DNA of 64,000 nucleotides, taken from positions 3,477,001 to 3,541,000 of the forward strand of contig CP051187.1 in the NCBI GenBank assembly GCA_038087035.1. The letters run 5' to 3'. A program made the position numbers and the translations under genes. Below are positions 45,188 to 53,946 of the stretch, one piece after another. Under the pieces are notes generated by a model. That model searched no databases. It worked only from the letters and a program-made list of their open reading frames with translations, and was not told where the DNA came from. The first letter of the stretch is position 1, and each line of letters begins with the position of its first letter. The stretch is from Gloeotrichia echinulata CP02. GTDB taxonomy: Bacteria; Cyanobacteriota; Cyanobacteriia; Cyanobacteriales; Nostocaceae.

Positions 45188-46411
45188 ATGCCAAATTATG
45201 TTGCTCGTATTCGGGATTCACAAGGAAAATCCCGAACAGAAAAAGTTGTTGCAGAATCCTTAGCTCAAGCCCGTACTAATCTGAGACAGCAGGGTTTTGT
45301 CATTCAAGATCTGAAAGAATCTCAAGGCTTGCAGTTCAATTTTGATTTAAAAAAATTCAAGAATTCTCTCGTTAAGGTTGCGATTAAAGACAAAGCAGTA
45401 TTTTCCCGTCAATTTGCTGCTTTGATGAGTGCGGGTGTAGCAATAGTTAGAAGTCTGGGTGTGCTGGCTGAACAGTGTAGTAATCCTAAACTACAACAAG
45501 CCTTAATGGACATTAGCAACGATGTTCAAAGTGGGATGAATCTTTCAGAAGCAATGCGTAAACATCCTGACTGTTTTGATGGTTTGTATGTCAGTATGAT
45601 TCAGGCGGGAGAGGTTGGCGGTGTTTTGGACGAAGTGCTAAATCGTTTAGCCAAGTTGTTAGAAGATGTTGCGAGATTACAAAACCAAATTAAATCAGCC
45701 TTGGCTTATCCGGTAGTTGTAGGTATTTTAGCAACAGGTATTTTCGTCGGGATGACTGTTTTTCTAATTCCTGTTTTTGCGGGAATTTTCGTAGGACTAG
45801 GAACAGAATTACCGCCTCTCACCCAATTCTTAATGGATTGCAGTTTGATTTTGCGAAGTTGGAAGGTTCTAGTTATTATCGCTGGGCTTGTAGCTGCAAA
45901 AACTGCCTATGGGCAATATTACAAAACCCCTATGGGTCGCGTAACAATAGATCGCTTATCCTTGAAAATGCCATTATTTGGTGACTTGATTCAAAAATCA
46001 GCAGTTGCCCGTTTTAGCCGGACTTTTGGCGCTCTGACTCGTTCAGGCGTTCCTATTCTCACTTCTTTAGAAATTGTACGGGATACGTCTGGAAATCAGG
46101 TAATTGCCAATGCCATAGATGCATCTCGTGTAGAAATTCAACAAGGAGGTATGATTAGTATTGCCTTGCAAAAAGAAAAAGTTTTTCCAGCTATGGCAAT
46201 TCAAATGATTAGTATTGGCGAAGAAACTGGGGAATTAGATGGAATGTTGATGAAGGTTGCCGATTTCTATGAAGATGAAGTTGAACAAGCAGTAAAAGCA
46301 TTAACCAGCGTTTTAGAACCAATTATGATCTTATTTTTGGGGGGTATGGTTGGGACAATTTTGATGGCAATGTATTTGCCCCTATTCAAGGTATTTGAAA
46401 AGCTGGGTTAA
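45188..46411 (+). CDS. pilC: Type IV pilus inner-membrane platform protein PilC
   Basis: A 407-residue GspF/PilC family protein that anchors the pilus motor. Two T2SSF repeats are seen: FSRQFAALMSAGVAIVRSLG with the matching FSRTFGALTRSGVPILTSLE, and MIQAGEVGGVLDEVLNRLAK with the matching MISIGEETGELDGMLMKVAD. Three hydrophobic segments are present (around 175-195, 215-240 and 375-400). The N-terminal RDSQGKSRTEKVVAESLAQA segment is typical. Last gene of the pil cluster. Confidence 0.95.
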   Translation: MPNYVARIRDSQGKSRTEKVVAESLAQARTNLRQQGFVIQDLKESQGLQFNFDLKKFKNSLVKVAIKDKAVFSRQFAALMSAGVAIVRSLGVLAEQCSNPKLQQALMDISNDVQSGMNLSEAMRKHPDCFDGLYVSMIQAGEVGGVLDEVLNRLAKLLEDVARLQNQIKSALAYPVVVGILATGIFVGMTVFLIPVFAGIFVGLGTELPPLTQFLMDCSLILRSWKVLVIIAGLVAAKTAYGQYYKTPMGRVTIDRLSLKMPLFGDLIQKSAVARFSRTFGALTRSGVPILTSLEIVRDTSGNQVIANAIDASRVEIQQGGMISIALQKEKVFPAMAIQMISIGEETGELDGMLMKVADFYEDEVEQAVKALTSVLEPIMILFLGGMVGTILMAMYLPLFKVFEKLG

Positions 46412-46480
46412 GAGTGATACCAATTTTTTATTAAGCTGCATGGAATTCGCTCCCCCGAACCGGAAAACCATATATTAAAG

Positions 46481-46499
46481 TCCCCCTTTTTAAGGGGGA
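46481..46499 (+). terminator. Hairpin after pilC
   Basis: TCCCCC / GGGGGA stem around TTTTTAA, followed by TTTAGGGGGATC, a sequence often dispersed in cyanobacterial genomes. It lies between the converging pilC and transporter genes and could terminate either. The T run is weak. Confidence 0.45.
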
Positions 46500-46541
46500 T
46501 TTAGGGGGATCGAGAGCGGTATCCTAGAAGGGGTGGGAACG

Positions 46542-47861
46542 TCAATCTTCAGTATTTGGTAGCCAGTTGAGAAACGGCAGCGGTAACAGAGTGCTAAGGT
46601 TAGTAATTAACACTAGTAACCACAACAATTCAAAGTTAGTTTCTGTGATTCCCAGTGTATGCATGATTGCTGCCCCAAGTAGTGAGGAAACTGCTCCTGC
46701 TAAGTTAAAAACTGACATCAACAAGGCAAAAAATGTAGCTTCTACGCCAGAGGGACAAAGCCTTGCTGCCAAAATCAACACCGGCATAAAGGCGATTTGC
46801 CCCATTACTGTCAGAATTAGACTATCACCCAAACTAAACCAATGGTCATCTATCCCTAGTAGTCGGTTGGTGTGAGTCACTAGTAGTAGGATTGTCATTC
46901 CCAAAACTGATGAAATGACCGTACTCCAAGCAAAAATCAGGCGGAAGGGAACGCTTTTGAGGAAACGTTGAAAAATCCAAATTCCAATTAAAGACGCAAA
47001 ACTCGTCACCAACCGCACCCATCCTAAAAATTCCGGTTGAAAGTGTAGTTCGTTGGTGGAGAAAAAGAAAAAGGCTGAGTCAGCGCTTGGGGTAGCTTGC
47101 CAGAGGAAGATAAAGGCCGTAGGCAGCCAAATAGTTTTTTCGGTAACGGCTTGGCGTAGTTGCGCCAGTTGATGCTTAATTCTTAAGATGTTGGTATGAT
47201 CACTTTGGGTTTCTTTGCTAATCGGCGACTCAGCAATTAACCAAGCGATCGCACAGATCATCAGAGGAAAGAAAGCCGTAATCCAAAAGACGGTACGTGT
47301 AGTAAAATGCTCTAGCAGCATACCGCTAAAATATGCTGTGATCAAACCTCCAAGTGCGGAACTTCCCCAGCAAAGGGATTGTAGCGAACCTGCATCGGCT
47401 TGCGATTCAGATTTTACCCGTTCGACAACCATTGAGTCAACTATCACGTCACTGACGGCGATGGAGAGGGAACAGAGGGCGATCGCTACCGTAGCTGCCC
47501 AGGTACTATGAACTATAGTGGCAAAACTTACCCACGATAAAGCACCCAGTAACCCAGCTAAAATTAAGTATGGTCGTCGGCGATAGCCAAATATCGGCAA
47601 GCCATCGGAGACAAAACCAAACAACGGCTTGATAATCCAAGGTAAGGCGACTATTCCCAATAGTGCTGACACCTCTGCTGGACTCAAATCCAGTTCATCT
47701 TTGAGAAAGAAGCTAACCGCTAGACGCGCCAACCCTACAATCCCTTCGATAAAGTAGACGGTAAGAATTGCAATTAACTCGGCATTAGGTTTATGACCGA
47801 AGAAAATTTTTTCTGTTACTGAGTCTTTGACCTTGGACAAGCCAGAAGCGTCAATGAGCAT
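46542..47861 (-). CDS. Folate/biopterin transporter (FBT/BT1 family, MFS)
   Basis: A 439-residue, 12-helix transporter. The N-terminal VYFIEGIVGLARLAVSFFLK, ALLGIVALPWIIKPLFGFVS, FGYRRRPYLILAGLLGALSW and SDVIVDSMVVERVK are characteristic of the FBT family, which includes the cyanobacterial folate transporter and Leishmania BT1. Substrate is probably a folate or pterin but is not proven. The first base pairs of the gene (47854-47861) and its upstream region are duplicated at 52210 onward. Confidence 0.88.
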   Translation of the reverse strand: MLIDASGLSKVKDSVTEKIFFGHKPNAELIAILTVYFIEGIVGLARLAVSFFLKDELDLSPAEVSALLGIVALPWIIKPLFGFVSDGLPIFGYRRRPYLILAGLLGALSWVSFATIVHSTWAATVAIALCSLSIAVSDVIVDSMVVERVKSESQADAGSLQSLCWGSSALGGLITAYFSGMLLEHFTTRTVFWITAFFPLMICAIAWLIAESPISKETQSDHTNILRIKHQLAQLRQAVTEKTIWLPTAFIFLWQATPSADSAFFFFSTNELHFQPEFLGWVRLVTSFASLIGIWIFQRFLKSVPFRLIFAWSTVISSVLGMTILLLVTHTNRLLGIDDHWFSLGDSLILTVMGQIAFMPVLILAARLCPSGVEATFFALLMSVFNLAGAVSSLLGAAIMHTLGITETNFELLWLLVLITNLSTLLPLPFLNWLPNTED

Positions 47862-48130
47862 TTGATAAACATTTTTGAAGTTTTATCTACTTTTCTATCA
47901 TATCCATTTCTTGCGCTTGAGATTGCTCTCTGAAATTGGTTGGGGGGCATAGGAATCGAAAAATTAACCAATGCCCAATGCCCAATGCCCGATCTCCACA
48001 AATAGCCTAGTGCGTAAGTACTGATTAGTACATATGCTCTGTCAGGGATGGCAAGAGCGCCTAAATGCTTGAGATTATGCGCTAAAATAATTACCTTTTT
48101 ACGTAGAATTATTTACAGTAGATTTACCAT
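47854..48130. repeat. Segmental duplication, copy 1 (transporter start plus upstream region)
   Basis: From ATGAGCATTTGATAAAC at the transporter start through an ATGCCCA heptamer tract to the CTCTGTCAGGGATGGCAAGAG region, this matches 52210-52510 closely in the same orientation. Each copy precedes an RTX gene, so it may carry the RTX promoter. Minor differences and different heptamer copy numbers separate the two. Confidence 0.85.
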
Positions 48131-48248
48131 CATTGTATTCACTAGGGTCATATATAAATTTCGTGTAAAGTATGCGTAAAACCCAGTGGTTTGAATGAAT
48201 AATTACTTATGTATACAGTTTGACTGAAAAATAACACTAGTTTTGAAT

Positions 48249-51200
48249 ATGGCTATTATCAACGGTAATTCTGGTAATAATACCCTCAACGGTACTTCTG
48301 GCAATGACACCATAAATGGTCTTGCAGGCAATGACATCCTCAATGGTGACGCCGGCAATGACACGCTCAATGGTGGCGCCGACAATGACACGCTCAATGG
48401 TGACGCCGGCAATGACACGCTCAATGGTGACGCCGGCAATGACACGCTCAATGGTGGCACTGGCAATGACATGCTCAATGGTGGCACTGGCAATGACACG
48501 CTCAATGGTGGCACTGACAATGACACGCTCAATGGTGGCACTGGCAATGACATGCTCAATGGTGACGCTGGTAATGACACCCTCAATGGTGGCGCTGGTG
48601 ATGACATGCTCGATGGTGGTGATGGTGATGACACCCTCAATGGTGGTGATGGTGATGACACCCTCAAAGGAAGTAGTGGTAACGACACTTTAAATGGATA
48701 CGTTGGGATTGATACGGCTGATTACAGCAGTCTTGGTAATAGCATTACGCTTTTAGCAACTGGAACAGTCAATAAAGGTGGTGGTCTCGGTACAGATCAA
48801 CTCGTACAAATCGAAACGATTATTGCTGATGCCACCGTAGAAGGTAACACCATAGATGTTTCTACATCTGACCCTGGCATATCAATTGACGTCAACCTGG
48901 AAACTCAAAGTCTGACAGCAAATGGGGCTCCTGGTGTCAACACCTTTACAGTCGTCAACTTCGACAATGTGACAGGTACAAATGAAAGTGACATCATTGT
49001 TGGTGACAGTCAAAATAACACCTTAATTGGCAATGGCGGCGATGACTTCATCGATGGTGGTGCTGGAGATGACAACCTCTTTGGTATTGATGGCAATGAC
49101 ACCCTCAAAGGAAGTAGTGGTAACGACACCTTAAATGGAGAGTTTGGGATTGATACGGCTGACTACAGCACTCTTGGTAATAGCATTACGCTTTTAGCAA
49201 CTGGAACAGTCAATAAAGGTGGTGGTCTCGGTACAGATCAACTCGTACAAATCGAAACGATTATTGCTGATGCAACCGTAGACGGTAACACCATAGATGT
49301 TTCTACATCTGACCCTGGCATATCAATTGACGTCAACCTGGAAACTCAAAGTCTGACAGCAAATGGGGCTCCTGGTGTCAACACTTTTACAGTCGTCAAC
49401 TTCGACAATGTGACAGGTACAAATGAAAACGACATCATTGTTGGTGACAGTCAAAATAACACCTTAATTGGCAATGGTGGCGCTGACTTCATCATTGGTG
49501 GTGACGGAGATGACTTTATCGATGGTGGCACTGGTTTTGATGGCAATGACACCATCGATGGTGGTAATGGGAATGACTTCATCTGGGGTTTCAGTGGCGA
49601 TGACAACCTCTTTGGTGGTGATGGTAATGATACCCTCTTTGGTGAAAGTGGTAATAACTTCCTGGATGGGGGTAATGGGGATGACACCCTCAATGGTGGT
49701 TTTGACAATGACACCCTCAAAGGAAGTAGTGGTAACGACACCTTAAATGGAGAGTTTGGGATTGATACGGCTGACTACAGCACTTTTGGTAATAGCATTA
49801 CCCTTTCACCAACTGGAACAGTCAATAAAGGTTTTGGTCTCGCTACAGATCAACTCGTACAAATCGAAACGATTATTGCCGATGCAACCGTAGACGGTAA
49901 CACCATAGATGTTTCTACATCTGAGGCTGGCGTATCAATTGACGTCAACCTAGAAACTCAAAGTTTGACAGCAAATGGGGCTCCTGGTGTCAACACCTTT
50001 ACAGTCGTCAACTTCGACAATGTGACAGGTACAAATGAAAACGACACCATTATTGGTGACAGCCAAAATAACACCTTAATTGGCAATGGCGGCGATGACT
50101 TCATCGATGGTGGTGACGGAGATGACTTCATCATTGGTGACTTCTTCGGTATTGGTGACAATGACTTCATCGATGGTGGTAATGGGAATGACTTCATCAT
50201 TGGTGGTGACGGAGATGACTTCATTATTGGTGGCGCTGACAACGACAATCTCAATGGTGACGCTGGTAATGACTTCCTGGATGGCGGTGATGGGGATGAC
50301 AACCTCAATGGTGGTTTTGACAATGACACCCTCAAAGGAAGTAGTGGTAACGACACCTTAAATGGAGAGTTTGGGATTGATACGGCTGACTACAGCACTC
50401 TTGGTAATAGCATTACGCTTTTAGCAACTGGAACAGTCAATAAAGGTGGTGGTCTCGGTACAGATCAACTCGTACAAATCGAAACGATTATTGCTGATGC
50501 AACCGTAGACGGTAACACCATAGATGTTTCTACATCTGACCCTGGCATATCAATTGACGTCAACCTGGAAACTCAAAGTCTGACAGCAAATGGGGCTCCT
50601 GGTGTCAACACTTTTACAGTCGTCAACTTCGACAATGTGACAGGTACAAATGAAAACGACATCATTGTTGGTGACAGTCAAAATAACACCTTAATTGGCA
50701 ATGGTGGCGCTGACTTCATCATTGGTGGTGACGGAGATGACTTTATCGATGGTGGCACTGGTTTTGATGGCAATGACACCATCGATGGTGGTAATGGGAA
50801 TGACTTCATCTGGGGTTTCAGTGGCGATGACAACCTCTTTGGTGGTGATGGTAATGATACCCTCTTTGGTGAAAGTGGTAATAACTTCCTGGATGGGGGT
50901 AATGGGGATGACACCCTCAATGGTGGTTTTGACAATGACACCCTCAAAGGAAGTAGTGGTAACGACACCTTAAATGGAGAGTTTGGGATTGATACGGCTG
51001 ACTACAGCACTCTTGGTAATAGCATTACCCTTTCACCAACTGGAACAGTCAATAAAGGTTTTGGTCTCGCTACAGATCAACTCGTACAAATCGAAACGAT
51101 TATTGCCGATGCAACCGTAGACGGTAACACCATAGATGTTTCTACATCTGAGGCTGGCGTATCAATTGACGTCAACCTAGAAACTCAAAGTTTGATAGCA

Positions 51201-51794
51201 AATGGGGCTCCTGGTGTCAACACCTTTACAGTCGTCAACTTCGACAATGTGACAGGTACAAATGAAAGTGACATCATTATTGGTGATAGCCAAAATAACA
51301 CCTTAATTGGCAATGGCGGCGATGACTTCATCGATGGTGGTGCTGGAGATGACAACCTCTTTGGTATTGATGGCAATGACACCATCGATGGTGGTAATGG
51401 TAATGACTTCATCTCGGCTTTCGATGGAGATGACAACCTCTTTGGTAGTGCTGACAACGACATCCTCTTTGGTGAAAGTGGTAATGACTTCCTTGATGGC
51501 GGTGATGGAGATGACAACCTCTTTGGTGGTAATGGGGATGACACCCTCAATGGTGGTACTGGTGCAGATAAATTTGTCTTCAATAGCCTATTTGAAGGAT
51601 TTGATATCATCACAGACTTTAATTTTGTTGAGAATGACAAAATCCAGGTTTCTCAATCAGGATTTGGCTCTAGTTTCTTTAGTGACTTCAGCTACAACTC
51701 ATCAACCAGTGACTTGTTATTCCAAGGCACTGCATTCGCCAACATTCAAAACCCCTTATTTATTCCCTCTCTGAACATCGAGTTTATCGCCTAA
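48249..51794 (+). CDS. RTX calcium-binding repeat protein with five duplicated spacer modules
   Basis: An approximately 1181-residue acidic protein made almost entirely of RTX nonapeptides (GGxGNDTLNG type) that bind calcium in beta-rolls. Five copies of a spacer module of about 110 residues are interleaved (KGSSGNDTLNGEFGIDTADY, then SITLLATGTVNKG and QLVQIETIIADATVDGNTID). Module starts are near 48660, 49101, 49713, 50328 and 50940. The C-terminus (GADKFVFNSLFEGFDIITDF, then ending NIEFIA) matches the protein at 52635 and probably carries the type I secretion signal. No Sec signal. I start at ATG 48249; an in-frame TTG lies two codons earlier. Many antisense open frames here are repeat artefacts. 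Likely an exported surface or matrix protein; the function is unknown. Confidence 0.88.
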   Translation: MAIINGNSGNNTLNGTSGNDTINGLAGNDILNGDAGNDTLNGGADNDTLNGDAGNDTLNGDAGNDTLNGGTGNDMLNGGTGNDTLNGGTDNDTLNGGTGNDMLNGDAGNDTLNGGAGDDMLDGGDGDDTLNGGDGDDTLKGSSGNDTLNGYVGIDTADYSSLGNSITLLATGTVNKGGGLGTDQLVQIETIIADATVEGNTIDVSTSDPGISIDVNLETQSLTANGAPGVNTFTVVNFDNVTGTNESDIIVGDSQNNTLIGNGGDDFIDGGAGDDNLFGIDGNDTLKGSSGNDTLNGEFGIDTADYSTLGNSITLLATGTVNKGGGLGTDQLVQIETIIADATVDGNTIDVSTSDPGISIDVNLETQSLTANGAPGVNTFTVVNFDNVTGTNENDIIVGDSQNNTLIGNGGADFIIGGDGDDFIDGGTGFDGNDTIDGGNGNDFIWGFSGDDNLFGGDGNDTLFGESGNNFLDGGNGDDTLNGGFDNDTLKGSSGNDTLNGEFGIDTADYSTFGNSITLSPTGTVNKGFGLATDQLVQIETIIADATVDGNTIDVSTSEAGVSIDVNLETQSLTANGAPGVNTFTVVNFDNVTGTNENDTIIGDSQNNTLIGNGGDDFIDGGDGDDFIIGDFFGIGDNDFIDGGNGNDFIIGGDGDDFIIGGADNDNLNGDAGNDFLDGGDGDDNLNGGFDNDTLKGSSGNDTLNGEFGIDTADYSTLGNSITLLATGTVNKGGGLGTDQLVQIETIIADATVDGNTIDVSTSDPGISIDVNLETQSLTANGAPGVNTFTVVNFDNVTGTNENDIIVGDSQNNTLIGNGGADFIIGGDGDDFIDGGTGFDGNDTIDGGNGNDFIWGFSGDDNLFGGDGNDTLFGESGNNFLDGGNGDDTLNGGFDNDTLKGSSGNDTLNGEFGIDTADYSTLGNSITLSPTGTVNKGFGLATDQLVQIETIIADATVDGNTIDVSTSEAGVSIDVNLETQSLIANGAPGVNTFTVVNFDNVTGTNESDIIIGDSQNNTLIGNGGDDFIDGGAGDDNLFGIDGNDTIDGGNGNDFISAFDGDDNLFGSADNDILFGESGNDFLDGGDGDDNLFGGNGDDTLNGGTGADKFVFNSLFEGFDIITDFNFVENDKIQVSQSGFGSSFFSDFSYNSSTSDLLFQGTAFANIQNPLFIPSLNIEFIA

Positions 51795-51827
51795 AACCCA
51801 GTTATGAGACGGGTTATGCCTGTGATC

Positions 51828-51877
51828 GCTGTTTGACCCCCTCAACCCCACGCCTTTAGGTTGGGGAGTATGTCAAA
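51828..51877 (+). mobile_element. Solitary IS605-like right end (relic)
   Basis: Reads TGATCGCTGTTTGACCCC, then an inverted repeat around CCTTTAGG and GGGGAGTATGTCAAAA, nearly matching the tnpB tail plus right end at 800-855. No transposase accompanies it. It sits just behind the RTX stop. Confidence 0.65.
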
Positions 51878-52116
51878 ATTACAGATCCAATACTGCGCGG
51901 TTAAACCTTTTTTGGGGATTATAGGTTTCAGCCTACATTATTTCCTTGAACGAGCAGTATTGAGTCTCGATCTACTTTCATCCTTCTTTAGGGCACAACA
52001 ATTATTGTTGTGCCCTTGACACATTGTTCAAAGTTGTGGGATAGAGATTTTTTCAAATAAGCCATTAATATGTCGCTATTAATTAGCGTAGGCGTAGCCC
52101 GCCGTAGACATCGCCT

Positions 52117-52206
52117 AAATTCCAGTAGCACAAGCAGCCATCGGTGCTAAAGCAATCCCAGTGCTACCGATTTGTCGCGCCGCTGCGATCGCATTCATGT
52201 GGGGTA
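52117..52206 (-). pseudogene. 90-bp fragment of the neighbouring ketoacyl synthase gene
   Basis: Matches 54654-54743 inside the ketoacyl synthase gene with only two differences, same orientation. It encodes the HMNAIAAARQIGSTGIALAP, then MAACATGI, segment including the active-site cysteine region. It ends exactly where the transporter-upstream duplication begins (52210), marking a recombination junction. Confidence 0.88.
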
Positions 52207-52209
52207 AAA

Positions 52210-52510
52210 ATGAGCATTTGATAAACATTTTTGAAGTTTTATCTACTTTTCTATCATATCCATTTCTTGCGCTTGAGATTGCTCTCTGAAATTGGTTGGG
52301 GGGCATAGGAATCGAAAAATTAACCAATGCCCTATGCCCTATGCCCTATGCCCTATGCCCGATCTCCACAAATAGCCTAGTGCGTAAGTCCTGTATATAA
52401 GTAAATATAATATTAGTACATATGCTCTGTCAATGATGGCAAGAGTGCCTAAACGCTTGAGATTCTGCCGTAAAAATAATTACTTTTTTGCGTATAATTA
52501 CTTATCGTAT
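52210..52510. repeat. Segmental duplication, copy 2
   Basis: Second copy of 47854-48130, joined on its left to the ketoacyl synthase fragment. The heptamer tract here has ATGCCCT units instead of ATGCCCA. It leads into the second RTX gene. The remainder of the 51795-52634 gap holds no gene. Confidence 0.85.
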
Positions 52511-52634
52511 ATTCGTTTAAGTACTTTTAACTAAAAATGATATAAAAATATATTATGTTTTGTTAAGATACTTAGCTTTTGATCAATAATGATTTACGTA
52601 ACCGGTTTGATTAAAACGAACACGAATTTGCACT

Positions 52635-53717
52635 ATGGCTAATATCAACGTTATCAACGGTACTGCTGGCAATAACACCCTCAATGGTGGCACTGGTCAT
52701 GACCTCATATCCGGTCTGGCCGGCAATGACACCATCAATGGCGGTGCTGGTAATGACACCCTATTTGGAGGCATTGGTAATGACATCCTCAATGGTGGCA
52801 CTGGCAATGACTCTCTTGATGGTGGTTTTGATAATGACACTCTCAGGGGAAGTACTGGTAACGATACCTTAAATGGAGATACGGGTTCTGATACGGCTGA
52901 TTACAGCACTCTGGCGCAGAGCATTACTCTATTACCAACTGGAACTGTCAATAAAGCTGGGGGTGCCGGCACAGATCAACTGATTGATATCGAGAAAATC
53001 ATTGCCAATGCTAAAGTCGGTAATAACACCATAGATGCTTCCAGCGCAGTTGGTGCATCAATTAATGTCAACCTTACGACTCAAACCTTGGTGGTAAATG
53101 GCGTTCCTGGTGTCGGTCCGTTTACAGTCGTTAACTTTGACAATGTTAAAGGTACATATCTCGATGACAGTATCTTTGGTGACAGCCAAAATAACTCCTT
53201 AATTGGGAATGGCGGCGCTGACTACATCAATGGTGGCGCTGGTAATGACTCTATTAATGGTGGTGATGGCAATGACAGCTTGCTTGGTGGCTTAGGAAAT
53301 GACACCCTCTTAGGTTTCAATGGATATGACTTCCTTGATGGTGGTGATGGCAATGACAGCCTCAATGGTGAAAGCGGCAATGACACCTTAATCGGTGGTG
53401 CTGGTGCGGACATCCTCAATGGTGGCCTTGATGATGACATCCTAATTGGTGGCTTTGGTAATGACAACCTCAATGGTGGTGCTGGTGCAGATAAATTTGT
53501 GTTCAACAGCCTATTTGAAGGATTGGATATCATCTCAGACTTTAACGTTGTTGAGAATGACAAAATCCAGATTTCTACATCAGGGTTTGGCTCTAGTTCC
53601 TTTAGCAATTTCAGCTACAACTCATCAACTGGTAACTTGTTATTCCAAGGCACTGCATTCGCCAACATTCAAAACCCCTCATTTAACCCCTCTCTCAACA
53701 TCGAGTTTATCGCCTAA
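52635..53717 (+). CDS. RTX calcium-binding repeat protein (short paralogue)
   Basis: A 360-residue paralogue of the protein at 48249. It has an N-terminal RTX block (TAGNNTLNGGTGHDLISGLA), a single spacer module (GSDTADYSTLAQSITLLPTG, then QLIDIEKIIANAKVGNNTID), a second RTX block, and the same C-terminal region (GADKFVFNSLFEGLDIISDF to NIEFIA). It probably shows the basic unit from which the longer protein grew by module duplication. Expected to be exported by a type I system and to bind calcium. Upstream DNA is shared with the longer gene, so the two may be co-regulated. Confidence 0.88.
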   Translation: MANINVINGTAGNNTLNGGTGHDLISGLAGNDTINGGAGNDTLFGGIGNDILNGGTGNDSLDGGFDNDTLRGSTGNDTLNGDTGSDTADYSTLAQSITLLPTGTVNKAGGAGTDQLIDIEKIIANAKVGNNTIDASSAVGASINVNLTTQTLVVNGVPGVGPFTVVNFDNVKGTYLDDSIFGDSQNNSLIGNGGADYINGGAGNDSINGGDGNDSLLGGLGNDTLLGFNGYDFLDGGDGNDSLNGESGNDTLIGGAGADILNGGLDDDILIGGFGNDNLNGGAGADKFVFNSLFEGLDIISDFNVVENDKIQISTSGFGSSSFSNFSYNSSTGNLLFQGTAFANIQNPSFNPSLNIEFIA

Positions 53718-53767
53718 AACCCAGTAAAGTTTGGGAAAAGGATGTTTACAGTTTCTCAATTACTGTA

Positions 53768-53866
53768 ATTACAGCCATTTTCAGGTAAATAGACCACGCT
53801 TTTGGGGCGCAAGGCATTGCGCCCCTACGAAGATCTGTGGTTCAAATGAGTGAAAATTGCTGTAAT
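53768..53866. repeat. MITE-like palindromic element, family B, copy 2
   Basis: 99 bp with 16-bp inverted ends (ATTACAGCCATTTTCA / TGAAAATTGCTGTAAT, one mismatch) and a central GGGGCGCAAGG/ATTGCGCCCC palindrome. It is in inverted orientation to the copy at 11171-11267. Confidence 0.8.
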
Positions 53867-53946
53867 ACTAGATCTGCCTTCCAAGTCTACTTTCGTCCTT
53901 CTGTATGACTTCATGTTTTGTATAGAAAAGTTTAACTTAGACCAAG

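Noticed and set aside
48203..51774. Many antisense and shifted frames (Met/Thr-rich or Pro/Ser/Leu-rich) across the RTX genes
   Set aside because: They are shadows of the GGxGxD repeat codons in other frames; composition is extreme and repeats follow the RTX period. The same holds for 27942-31063 and 52684-53727.
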